Assembly (NCBI GenBank): GCA_024103425.1
Contig: JAGFIS010000004.1
Span: forward strand, 158,850 to 222,849
Direction: 5' to 3'
Length of the DNA stretch: 64,000 bases
DNA from: Chitinophagaceae bacterium
Lineage (GTDB): Bacteria > Bacteroidota > Bacteroidia > Chitinophagales > Chitinophagaceae
Positions 46,519 through 54,736 of this stretch are shown piece after piece. The translations under genes were made by a program, and so were the position numbers. Each line of letters starts with the position of its first letter. Position 1 is the stretch's first letter. The notes beneath the pieces are model-generated. The model was given only the letters and a program-made list of their open reading frames with translations, searched no databases and was not told the origin of the DNA.

Positions 46519-46527
46519 TAGTTGTTA

Positions 46528-47094
46528 TTATGTTTCGTTTTCATTCGCTCCCATCATAATTTCCAGATTCCTCTTTCCGTTCTGCAGATAACTCTTTACC
46601 TGAGCCAGCGTATAACCCGTGACGACAACAATCTCTGCATAACTCTTTTTCTCCATATAAAAGTAACGAATGCATTGTTGTTGTTCGGGCTTTAATTTCT
46701 CGAGATTCTTTTGCAGGCGATCTAATCGCTCCTCCTTATCCATTCTCAATTCCCGCTCACGCACTTCAGACTGATTGCCTGTCCTGTCTTCAACCAACTC
46801 TAATGTTTCTTTTTTCTGTCCGCGCAGTTTCATCAGGCTCTCATTCTTCGCTACCATGTAGAGCCAGCTCTTAAAGTTTCTTACGCGGAATTTATGCAGG
46901 TCATTAATCACCTTCAGATACACCTGCTGAACGCAATCTTTAGCATCTTCTTCGTTTTTGAGATACTTCATACACACACCAAACAGCAGCAACGAATACC
47001 GCGGCAACAGGATACCGAGCCATCTGTTATCATTATCCTGATAATAGCGGTTCAGCAATTCCTCATCTGAAATATTCTCGTTCTTAGAAGTCAA
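46528..47094 (-). CDS. ECF-type RNA polymerase sigma factor
   Basis: 188 residues. Region 2 (LFGVCMKYLKNEEDAKDCVQQVYLKVINDLHKFRVRNFKSWLYMVAKNESL) and region 4 (LKPEQQQCIRYFYMEKKSYAEIVVVTGYTLAQVKSYLQNGKRNLEI) are complete, with a charged linker. It would direct polymerase to a small regulon in response to an envelope signal. It is divergent from the C40 peptidase gene, which may belong to that regulon. Confidence 0.93.
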   Translation of the reverse strand: MTSKNENISDEELLNRYYQDNDNRWLGILLPRYSLLLFGVCMKYLKNEEDAKDCVQQVYLKVINDLHKFRVRNFKSWLYMVAKNESLMKLRGQKKETLELVEDRTGNQSEVRERELRMDKEERLDRLQKNLEKLKPEQQQCIRYFYMEKKSYAEIVVVTGYTLAQVKSYLQNGKRNLEIMMGANENET

Positions 47095-47172
47095 ACTGTC
47101 AGCTTTTTCAATTATCTCATAACAAAATCACTACCACATTCAATAGGATGAAAAATTAATCATTTTCCATAT

Positions 47173-47180
47173 TACATTTG
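47173..47180 (+). promoter_or_regulatory. -7 element of the C40 peptidase gene
   Basis: TACATTTG, an exact TAnnTTTG, 16 bases before the ATG. No clear -33 partner. Confidence 0.5.
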
Positions 47181-47196
47181 CAAAAAGCAATCTTAA

Positions 47197-47967
47197 ATGG
47201 AATTCGGTGTGTGCAGTGTACCGGTTGCCTCTATGAGGAGAGACCCATCGCACAGAAGTGAAATTATCTCTCAGTTATTATTTGGCGAAAAAGCTATTCT
47301 GCAAGGCTACGCTCCCGAAGGCTGGTACTATGTAAAAGGAAAATACGAAGGTTATGAAGGATGGATCCAGAAGGGTCAAATCATATCTATTGATGAACAT
47401 AAATATAACAAGCCCGATAACATGCTGACCTCAGGCTGGGTGAACGAGATCGATTTTAACGGTTACAAAATGCACATCCCGATGGGTTGTTCGTTGAGTG
47501 CATTCAGTACTTCAATAACACCATGGAGTAAGAATGCCATCAAATACAAAGGGCATCTTTTTAATGTGGAAGAGGCCGACCGCTCTGAAAAAGCCATCCG
47601 TCAGTTGGCCTATAAATTTCTTAATACGCCTTATCTCTGGGGAGGGAAATCCGTTTTCGGAATCGATTGCAGCGGTTATGTACAAACACTCTACAAATTT
47701 CTCAACTTCTTCCTGCCACGCGATGCTTATCAGCAGGCAGAACTCGGTGAGCCGGTACATTTTCTTCAGGAAGCGAAATGCGGCGATCTGGCATTCTTTG
47801 ATAACGAAGAAGGCAGGATTACCCATGTCGGCTTGTTACTCAACTCCAACGAAATCATTCACGCCTCCGCAAAAGTGCGTATCGATAAAATCGATAACGA
47901 AGGCATTGTGAATGTCGATACCAGGGAGCGGACACACAAGTTGCGTATCATCAAAAGGTATTTCTAA
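47197..47967 (+). CDS. NlpC/P60 (C40) peptidase with SH3 domain
   Basis: 256 residues without a signal peptide. An SH3b-type domain (about 1-70, VPVASMRRDPSHRSEIISQLLFGEKAILQG) precedes a C40 domain with the catalytic Cys158 in GIDCSGYVQTLY and His210 in THVGLLL. Such enzymes cut gamma-D-Glu-diamino acid bonds, in peptidoglycan stem peptides or recycled fragments; the lack of a signal peptide favours cytosolic recycling, as in the YkfC type. Confidence 0.93.
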   Translation: MEFGVCSVPVASMRRDPSHRSEIISQLLFGEKAILQGYAPEGWYYVKGKYEGYEGWIQKGQIISIDEHKYNKPDNMLTSGWVNEIDFNGYKMHIPMGCSLSAFSTSITPWSKNAIKYKGHLFNVEEADRSEKAIRQLAYKFLNTPYLWGGKSVFGIDCSGYVQTLYKFLNFFLPRDAYQQAELGEPVHFLQEAKCGDLAFFDNEEGRITHVGLLLNSNEIIHASAKVRIDKIDNEGIVNVDTRERTHKLRIIKRYF

Positions 47968-47983
47968 GATATTCTTATAAAAC

Positions 47984-48016
47984 AAAAAGGCCGTCCTTTT
48001 ACAGACGGCCCTTCCT
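47984..48016 (+). terminator. terminator after the C40 peptidase gene
   Basis: GGCCGTC (47989-47995) and GACGGCC (48004-48010) form a 7-bp GC-rich stem, with AAAAA before and a pyrimidine-rich CTTCCTT after. Confidence 0.65.
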
Positions 48017-48653
48017 TATCCAAATTCAACTGCTGATTATCCAAAAAAATCTTTAGAAGTTATTTTAAATTTTCTCTTTTAATCGATACATCTCCGCCAT
48101 TCCAATCATTTTGTTATTGTCAGAATTCCGGTGATTTACAAGGAAGAAAAATCTGTAGAAAGGATATGATTATTCGGCTTGGGAAAAATCGGGAGCGGAT
48201 AAAATAATGCTGCTCCCCTATCACATACAGGTGTTTCTCTCATGGTTTTTCTCAATAGGTTAATAGTGTTGCCTGCTTTCGCAAGACGTGGGTTTGTTTT
48301 TCAGAGTAGTATATAAACGAAGGAGTGACAGAGATATTTTATGGCGTTCAAAAATCGGGTAATTCTTCTCAAAGTTTCTGCAAATCATCGTAAGCTTCCG
48401 ATTGTGTTTTTGTTGAAAATGCGAGAGTTATAACCCGGTAATTACCATACAGATTTGTTAGCAGTCTGGCTTGCCTGATCTCGGACGGAGCGTGAGTTCT
48501 ATAATCAGTCCGTGAAAAATCATACTATATGCTTACCAGTAGGAAAACCATCTATTTTAATGGAAATCGTACTTCTTTAGCTAAAAACATAACAATTAAA
48601 ATTATGTTATTCGTAGATTTGAGCACTTTACAAAATTTATTGCTTTTTAGTCT
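48017..48653. other. long intergenic region before the NagB-PIG-L gene, with an inverted repeat
   Basis: About 640 bases without a credible gene or tRNA. The only strong signal is AACATAA (48586-48592) and TTATGTT (48602-48608), a perfect 7-bp inverted repeat with a 9-base spacer, 46 bases before the ATG. It may be an operator. A loose GGAC/GTCC pairing lies near 48480-48510. The length suggests a long leader or a lost gene. Confidence 0.5.
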
Positions 48654-50573
48654 ATGGATAAGAAATTCGACCTGACAGATTCACTGGAGAAAATACCGGT
48701 AAAAATCTTTTCAACACCTGAGGAAGGAGCAAAGCACGTTGCCCGTATCATTGCTGACCTTATTAAACAAAAAAACAGTGAAGGGAAAAAAACCGTACTC
48801 GGGTTAGCTACGGGTTCTACCCCGGTGGTATTGTACAATGAGCTTATCAGAATGCATAAGGAAGAAGGTCTTAGTTTCAGTAATGTCATCACCTTCAATC
48901 TGGATGAATATTATCCGATGAGTCCGGAAGATTCAGCGAGCTACCACTACTTCATGCGGAAACAATTATTCGATCATATAGATATCGATCCTAAAAATTA
49001 TTGGCTGCCGGATGGGAATACTCCTAAAGAGAAGATCAAGGAGCACGCTGCTCAATACGAGAAGAAGATTGAAGATGCAGGCGGTATAGACTTACAAATA
49101 CTGGGTATCGGCCAGAACGGTCACATCGGTTTCAACGAACCCGGTTCGCCTGTTTATTCAAAAACAAGGTTAGTTACCCTTGACAACTCCACCCGCGTTG
49201 CCAACAGTGGCCACTTTAAAAATATTTCAGAAGTACCCCGTATGGCAATTACCATGGGCATCAGCAACATCCTTGCTGCAAAGCAGATTATCCTGCTGGC
49301 CTGGGGAGAAAATAAAGCAGGAGGCGTGCAAAAGTCTGTCGAAGGCAAATCTGTAGATGAGGTGCCCGCATCGCTCCTGCAGCAGCACGATAACGTAACT
49401 TTCGTGCTCGATCAATTTGCAGCTTCGGGCCTCACAAGATTCAAAGCACCGTGGCTTACCGGAGAATGTGAATGGACACCCAAGATGATCAAGAAAGCGG
49501 TTGTCGATCTGGCACTGCAACTCAAAAAGCCGGTACTTAGCCTCACCAATCAGGACTATATCGACTTCGGCCTCAGCGATCTGCTGGAAGTGAAAGGTGA
49601 TGCCTACGAGGCTAACCTCGATGCTTTCTATCAACTGCGCGATAGCATCACCGGTTGGCCCGGTGGTAAACCCAATGCGGTGACACCGAACCATCCCGAA
49701 AGAAGTACCCCACACCCGAAAACGGTGTTGATCTTCTCCCCTCATCCCGATGATGATATCATCAGCATGGGAGGCACCTTCATGAGGTTGCACGATCAGG
49801 GGCACAATGTTCACGTAGCGTATCAGACGAGTGGTAACATAGCCGTGACAGATGAATTCGTTACCAGATTCCTGGATTTCGCGACTAACTTCGAAAAGAT
49901 GTTCGGTATCGACAACACCAAGAGTCAGGATCTGATGGATAAGGCCACCGACTTTATCAACCAGAAAAAACATTTAGAGAAAGACAGCGAGGATATCAGG
50001 AGCATCAAAGGCCTGATCAGGCGTTGTGAAGCGCGCGCTACCTGTAAATACGTCGGACTGACCAACGACCAGATACACTTTATGAACCTGCCGTTCTACG
50101 AAACTGGAACAATTGAGAAAAAACCGATGGGTCAGGAGGATGTCGACCTCACCGTGAAACTTATCAGAGAGCTAAAGCCTCATCAGATCTTCTGCGCAGG
50201 CGACCTTGCCGACCCGCACGGTACGCACAAAGTTTGCCTAGACGTAGTGATGGCTGCCCTTGCACAAATCAAAAAAGACGGCGATGAATTCCTGAAGGAT
50301 ACCTACCTCTGGCTCTACAAAGGAGCATGGCAGGAGTGGAATGTCGATGAGATTGAAATGGCAGTGCCTATGAGTCCGGGACAAGTGCGCAAGAAGCGTT
50401 ACGGTATCTTTATCCACCAATCTCAAAAAGATGCTGTCCCCTTCCAGGGCGATGACCAACGCGAGTTCTGGCAAAGAGCTGAAGTGAGAAATGCGAATAC
50501 CGCTGATTTATATGCACAACTTGGATTAACACGTTATGCTGCGATGGAAGCCTTTGTGAGGTGGAAGTTTTAG
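48654..50573 (+). CDS. nagB: glucosamine-6-phosphate deaminase fused to a PIG-L deacetylase domain
   Basis: 639 residues. Residues about 15-275 are NagB: LGLATGSTPVVLYNELI, FNLDEYYPM (catalytic Asp at 84), GIGQNGHIGFNEPGS (151-165) and the allosteric-type N-terminal Lys/Ser region. After a linker, residues about 353-639 form a PIG-L/LmbE domain with the metal motif SPHPDDDIISMGGT (362-375) and the later DPHGTH. NagB turns glucosamine-6-phosphate into fructose-6-phosphate and ammonia. The PIG-L part would be an N-deacetylase of an amino sugar; it could act on a GlcNAc-type compound. This two-domain form occurs in other Bacteroidota. The substrate of the PIG-L half is unknown. Confidence 0.94.
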   Translation: MDKKFDLTDSLEKIPVKIFSTPEEGAKHVARIIADLIKQKNSEGKKTVLGLATGSTPVVLYNELIRMHKEEGLSFSNVITFNLDEYYPMSPEDSASYHYFMRKQLFDHIDIDPKNYWLPDGNTPKEKIKEHAAQYEKKIEDAGGIDLQILGIGQNGHIGFNEPGSPVYSKTRLVTLDNSTRVANSGHFKNISEVPRMAITMGISNILAAKQIILLAWGENKAGGVQKSVEGKSVDEVPASLLQQHDNVTFVLDQFAASGLTRFKAPWLTGECEWTPKMIKKAVVDLALQLKKPVLSLTNQDYIDFGLSDLLEVKGDAYEANLDAFYQLRDSITGWPGGKPNAVTPNHPERSTPHPKTVLIFSPHPDDDIISMGGTFMRLHDQGHNVHVAYQTSGNIAVTDEFVTRFLDFATNFEKMFGIDNTKSQDLMDKATDFINQKKHLEKDSEDIRSIKGLIRRCEARATCKYVGLTNDQIHFMNLPFYETGTIEKKPMGQEDVDLTVKLIRELKPHQIFCAGDLADPHGTHKVCLDVVMAALAQIKKDGDEFLKDTYLWLYKGAWQEWNVDEIEMAVPMSPGQVRKKRYGIFIHQSQKDAVPFQGDDQREFWQRAEVRNANTADLYAQLGLTRYAAMEAFVRWKF

Positions 50574-50658
50574 AGAGGTTCTCTAAGTCGGCGGATAGAG
50601 TAGCCAGAGACAATTATGAACTTGCCTGACTGAAATTGATTCCAGAAATTAATTCTAT

Positions 50659-50698
50659 GCGGATGAGAACAAGTTCTCATCCGCTTTGTTATTCTTTT
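50659..50698 (+). terminator. strong terminator after the NagB-PIG-L gene
   Basis: GCGGATGAGAAC (50659-50670) and GTTCTCATCCGC (50673-50684) form a perfect 12-bp stem around AA, followed by TTTGTTATTCTTTTT. The two-base loop means the top pairs must open; the tail makes termination likely. Confidence 0.8.
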
Positions 50699-50795
50699 TA
50701 AGTTTTTAAATATAGTGGAACGAGGTAAGTCCTCAGATGACCCCATACTCCATACTCCATATTCCCTATCTTCGAAAGACAATAAATCATTTGCC

Positions 50796-51482
50796 ATGAA
50801 AAAGATTGCCTCCTTTTTATTATTCTTCACGCTTAGTACATTCCTCGTAAGAGCTCAATCCGCATTAGAAGGCGCCTGGATGCATCAATCAGGCGATGTG
50901 ATTACAGTATTGCTTTTTCAGGACGGGTATTATGTATCGGCATCTTATACTTCGACCGCATTTAAAGAAACCAACGGAGGTCCATACACTGTCGATGGTA
51001 GCAAAATTGCTGTGAAGCAAGAATTTAACTCGGCAAGGAAAGAGTTGGCAGATGAGAACATTGCTTTCTCAATCAAGAATGATGAGCTCACTACTGAAAC
51101 TGATAACAAAACCTACAAGCGCATCGATGATGGTGAGGCACCACTGGCAGGCGTTTGGAAGATTACCGGACGGCTGCAGAACGGAAAGATTGAAGAAATC
51201 CATTCAACGGGCACGCGCAAGACATTGAAGGTACTCACCGGCAGCCGCTTTCAATGGTTCGCCATCGATCCTGCTTCCAATTTCTTCTCCGGCACAGGTG
51301 GGGGTACTTATACTTTTGAAAACGGAAAATATACAGAGAACATAGAATTCTTCTCCCGCGATGCCAGCCGCGTAGGCGCTTCTCTCTCGTTTGACGACCA
51401 TCTTGAGGACGGTAAATGGCATCATACCGGCCTCAGCAGCCGGGGCGATAAGATTTATGAAGTGTGGGGAAAAGTTCAGTAG
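50796..51482 (+). CDS. hypothetical secreted protein
   Basis: 228 residues from ATG 50796, giving the signal peptide MKKIASFLLFFTLSTFLVRAQ; the longer in-frame start at 50715 is rejected. Two similar beta-rich halves are visible, each starting with a Gly-x-W pattern (ALEGAWMHQSGDVITVL and PLAGVWKITGRLQNGKIE) and ending with a Lys-Tyr/Glu-rich strand. This looks like a duplicated lipocalin-like or calycin domain. A TATCTTCG element (one base from TAnnTTTG) lies upstream near 50767. It converges on the DUF3037 gene. Confidence 0.7.
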   Translation: MKKIASFLLFFTLSTFLVRAQSALEGAWMHQSGDVITVLLFQDGYYVSASYTSTAFKETNGGPYTVDGSKIAVKQEFNSARKELADENIAFSIKNDELTTETDNKTYKRIDDGEAPLAGVWKITGRLQNGKIEEIHSTGTRKTLKVLTGSRFQWFAIDPASNFFSGTGGGTYTFENGKYTENIEFFSRDASRVGASLSFDDHLEDGKWHHTGLSSRGDKIYEVWGKVQ

Positions 51483-51499
51483 TTTATATCTCCGGTTAA

Positions 51500-51886
51500 T
51501 CAGAGCACTAACTCGTTATACAACTGTTGCAGCTTCTTTTCAGGATTAGAACACAATCCGGGATGCACATCGGATGTCTGAATGATAGTACTGCGCTTGG
51601 CAGTCAGCCACCTGAATCTTTCAGGAATATCCAATTGGCCGATCGGTCCGGAATCAGCTTCTGCATAACAAATCTTTTCAAAGGCTTCTAAGAGACCTTT
51701 TATCTTTTCTATATCTGCTTCGCTGTAAAGTGCTTTAATCTTCTCTTCGTCAATGGTATATTTCATACCTATATAACTCGCCTTCTTAGAAAACAGAATC
51801 ACTCCCGCATTGACAAACTCACTGCGCTCAACGCGGGGCACTACCCGGATGACAGCATATTCATATAACGGTTTCTCTGACATCAA
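51500..51886 (-). CDS. DUF3037 family protein
   Basis: 128 residues. It starts KPLYEYAVIRVVPRVERSEFVNAGVILFSKK, the DUF3037 signature, and ends with a helical tail (EKKLQQLYNELVL). The family has no known activity but is regularly encoded with a HipA-like kinase. Its start lies 26 bases inside the end of the HipA-like gene, so the pair is translationally coupled. It may be a substrate, regulator or antitoxin-like partner of the kinase; this is inferred. Confidence 0.88.
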   Translation of the reverse strand: MMSEKPLYEYAVIRVVPRVERSEFVNAGVILFSKKASYIGMKYTIDEEKIKALYSEADIEKIKGLLEAFEKICYAEADSGPIGQLDIPERFRWLTAKRSTIIQTSDVHPGLCSNPEKKLQQLYNELVL

Positions 51887-52643
51887 TCAAATGCTTTAAA
51901 AACGTTTCTGAGTGTTTTAACCTGTTGGCGAGGAATTGCACATACGCATTCCTGTTGTCTTCTGCTGTTGCGAAGGGAGTATCTTTTACTAACCACTCAT
52001 CCGGCACTAAGCTCACGATTTCCTTTATTTTTTGATCGTCAATGTGCTGATGAAACCAACCATCTGCCTCTTGCAGGTTGGCAGCAAACGGCAAAAGCAC
52101 ATGATCCTTCGCCTGCACAAAGGGCCTTTCTGACTGCTCCATATAATCCGTCCACGAATGATGGAAATATAAAGAGGCGCCGTTATCAATCAGCCAAAGC
52201 TCATGCTTCCAAATCAGCATATTGGTATTTCTGACCGTGCGATCAACGTTGCGGATAAACGCATCTAACCATACAATCCTGGAAGCCAGAGTCGCATCCA
52301 CTTTCATCAATACCGGATCATAAGTAGCAGCGCCCTGCAGGAAATGCAGTCCAAGATTTAAACCCGTACTTGCTTTGAGTAAATCCTGAATTTCGGGATC
52401 AGGTTCCGATCTGCCAAAGGCACTGTCTAATTCTGCAAACACGATCTCGGGTACATGCAACCCGACTGCTCTTGCTATTTCTCCGCCAATCAACTCCGCA
52501 ATCAATGTCTTCGGTCCCTGCCCTGCCCCCTTGAATTTCAGAACATATAGAAATTCGTCATCAGCCTCTGCAATTGCCGGCAAGGAACCCCCTTCCCGCA
52601 GCGGAGCGATATAACGTGTAACCCGTACTGTTCTTAATTCCAT
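51861..52643 (-). CDS. HipA-like kinase family protein
   Basis: 260 residues, shorter than HipA (about 440) because the N-terminal subdomain is missing. Kinase parts are visible: GPKTLIAELIGGEIARAVGLHVPEIVFAEL (region of the ATP-contacting segment and EIxxxLGL-like helix), the catalytic loop DAFIRNVDRTVRNTNML in place of HxxDRxxxN, and LWLIDNGASLYF as the DFG-like metal site. It probably phosphorylates a protein. With DUF3037 it forms a two-gene module seen across bacteria, distinct from HipB-HipA. The target is unknown. Confidence 0.87.
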   Translation of the reverse strand: MELRTVRVTRYIAPLREGGSLPAIAEADDEFLYVLKFKGAGQGPKTLIAELIGGEIARAVGLHVPEIVFAELDSAFGRSEPDPEIQDLLKASTGLNLGLHFLQGAATYDPVLMKVDATLASRIVWLDAFIRNVDRTVRNTNMLIWKHELWLIDNGASLYFHHSWTDYMEQSERPFVQAKDHVLLPFAANLQEADGWFHQHIDDQKIKEIVSLVPDEWLVKDTPFATAEDNRNAYVQFLANRLKHSETFLKHLIDVRETVI

Positions 52644-52837
52644 TTCTTAACTTTCAGATGTTGACAGTCTCCTCATTTCAGGTCACAAGATAAACTGAAA
52701 TCAGCTTATACAAACAGTTATAAATATTTTACCGGACGCCGTTTTGCCTTTTCTGCCTTACTTTTACTGCTCCGGATAATGACATTTTAAAGTTAAATAG
52801 ACCGGTAATACATTTTCAAAAAGGATCAATAGTCAAT

Positions 52838-54016
52838 ATGAATATAACCTCTATCCTCGATAACGATTTTTACAAGTTTACCATGCAAAATGCGGTGGTC
52901 AACCTGTACCCGAAAGCAAAAGCCAAATACGCCTTCATCAACAGGGGACACCATCAGTTTCCCGAAGGATTCGGAGAAAAACTGAAAGAAGAAATAAAGA
53001 AACTGGAGAGGATAAGATTAACGGTGGAGGAGAAACAATTTCTGAAAAAACACTGCCCTTATTTACCTCCGACTTATCTCGACTTCCTGCAGGGTTTTCA
53101 ATACGATGCGAGCGAAGTTACCGTAACACAAAACGGACATGAACTCGAAGTACACATCGAAGGATACTGGTACCGTACCATCCTGTGGGAGGTGCCGCTC
53201 ATGTTCCTGATCTGCGAATTGTATTACGAACAGGAGGCAGTCCAGAAAGAGATCGGCATAAGAGTGAGAGATGAAGATGTTATAGCGACTGCACGCCAGA
53301 AAATTGAAAAGTACAAATCGCTCGGCATTACGATTGCAGACTTTGGTACTCGAAGGCGCCACAGCTACGAAGTGCAGAAGATGGTCGTAAAGACCATGAT
53401 CGAACACGGAAAAGGCTGCTTCACGGGAACCAGCAACGTACACTTGGCCATGGCACTGAACACAAAACCCATCGGTACACATGCACACGAATGGTTTATG
53501 TTTCACGCTGCCCGCTACGGGTTTAAGATGAGCAACCCGCTCGCACTGGAGAATTGGGTGCATACATATCGTGGTGACCTGGGAATTGCACTATCAGACA
53601 CCTATACGACTGATGTATTCTTCAGAGCATTTGACAAGAAATTCAGCAAACTGTTCGATGGTGTACGCCACGACAGTGGCGACCCAATTGAGTTCGCTCA
53701 AAAGACAATTGATCATTACAAAAGAATGGGGATTGACCCGCTTTCAAAGACCATCATCTTCTCTGATGCACTCGACTATGATAAGGTGCAGCGCATCGCT
53801 AATTTCTGCAAAGGTAAAATCGGAATGTCGTTTGGTATCGGTACTAACTTCACCAATGATGTCGGTTTGACCGCCCTGAACATCGTTATCAAGATGACCC
53901 AGGCTCACCCGGAAAGCGGCGAATGGAATAACGTGGTGAAACTCTCTGATGTAGAGGGTAAATACACGGGTGACCCTGCCACTATCCAGTTGGCAAAAAC
54001 TATTTTAGGAATCTAG
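52838..54016 (+). CDS. pncB: nicotinate phosphoribosyltransferase
   Basis: 392 residues. Motifs: MQNAVVNLYPKAKAKYAFINRG, ADFGTRRRHSYEVQ, TGTSNVHLAMALNTKPIGTHAHEWFM (catalytic His region), RHDSGDP and SFGIGTNFTND (phosphate loop). It makes nicotinate mononucleotide in NAD salvage. It is monocistronic, with a convergent gene 16 bases downstream. Confidence 0.97.
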   Translation: MNITSILDNDFYKFTMQNAVVNLYPKAKAKYAFINRGHHQFPEGFGEKLKEEIKKLERIRLTVEEKQFLKKHCPYLPPTYLDFLQGFQYDASEVTVTQNGHELEVHIEGYWYRTILWEVPLMFLICELYYEQEAVQKEIGIRVRDEDVIATARQKIEKYKSLGITIADFGTRRRHSYEVQKMVVKTMIEHGKGCFTGTSNVHLAMALNTKPIGTHAHEWFMFHAARYGFKMSNPLALENWVHTYRGDLGIALSDTYTTDVFFRAFDKKFSKLFDGVRHDSGDPIEFAQKTIDHYKRMGIDPLSKTIIFSDALDYDKVQRIANFCKGKIGMSFGIGTNFTNDVGLTALNIVIKMTQAHPESGEWNNVVKLSDVEGKYTGDPATIQLAKTILGI

Positions 54017-54032
54017 AAGTGAGGGACTTCAA

Positions 54033-54701
54033 TTAGTTGCCGGGCGGAGTAGCCTTCTTTTCTTCCAGCATCTTGGCCTGGCTTTCAATCTGTGCCTTCA
54101 TAGTTTCCTGCTCTCTCTGATTTTTCTTCAGATCACTTTCGGCATCGCTGATGCGCTTCTCAATTTTAGACTGCTCTTTCACCAGGTTGTCATACTCCTT
54201 CTGCAATTTCTCAAGTTCTTTAGTCATGGCCTGTATTTCCAATTCATAGGCTCTTTGAACTACTGCTACATTGAAGCTTCCTAGAAATGCAGGTGCGGTT
54301 AAAGCATTAGTGATTACAGGCGGGGTTTCTCCTTTTTTCAGTTTTCCTTCCGGAAGGGATCCGGCTTTTGCAGAGATGAGGGATACAATAGACTTGTCAC
54401 TCTCTTTTCTGCTTTTCCTTGAGATATCAAAAACCAAATCATAAGCCTGGTCTGAGCCTAATTCATCCATCCTTACATTCTTGTACAATAGTACTCCTCG
54501 GGCTTTTTCGGGCATATAACCTGCTGCTCTCATTCTATCTTTGATGACGTTTTCCGCATCTTTCGGAGGAATTCCAAACTCTATCATGTCGCAGGCATAC
54601 TTCGCGCCGTTATAGGTCATTGTAGATGGCCCTGACATGGTCTGACCGAATACTGTACCTCCGATAAAAAAGAACAGCATTAAAAAGAAAGCGGGTTTCA
54701 T
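54033..54701 (-). CDS. hypothetical secreted coiled-coil protein
   Basis: 222 residues from the ATG at 54701, giving the signal peptide MKPAFFLMLFFFIGGTVFGQ; longer frames overlap the symporter gene. A mixed domain (about 25-135) with the motif GAKYACDMIEFGIPPKDAENVIKDRM is followed by a coiled coil (about 148-222, LEKLQKEYDNLVKEQSKIEKRISDAESDLKKNQREQE). No family is recognised. It is in line with the symporter operon but 35 bases after it, so it may be its last gene. Confidence 0.72.
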   Translation of the reverse strand: MKPAFFLMLFFFIGGTVFGQTMSGPSTMTYNGAKYACDMIEFGIPPKDAENVIKDRMRAAGYMPEKARGVLLYKNVRMDELGSDQAYDLVFDISRKSRKESDKSIVSLISAKAGSLPEGKLKKGETPPVITNALTAPAFLGSFNVAVVQRAYELEIQAMTKELEKLQKEYDNLVKEQSKIEKRISDAESDLKKNQREQETMKAQIESQAKMLEEKKATPPGN

Positions 54702-54736
54702 AATCATCCAATTTAGATTCAAAGATAAAGAAATTA

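Noticed and set aside
47968..48653. tRNA or known riboswitch in the long gap before nagB
   Set aside because: No T-loop sequence, acceptor stem or recognisable riboswitch core was found by eye.
49227..49973. 248-codon minus-strand frame
   Set aside because: Shadow of the NagB-PIG-L coding sequence.
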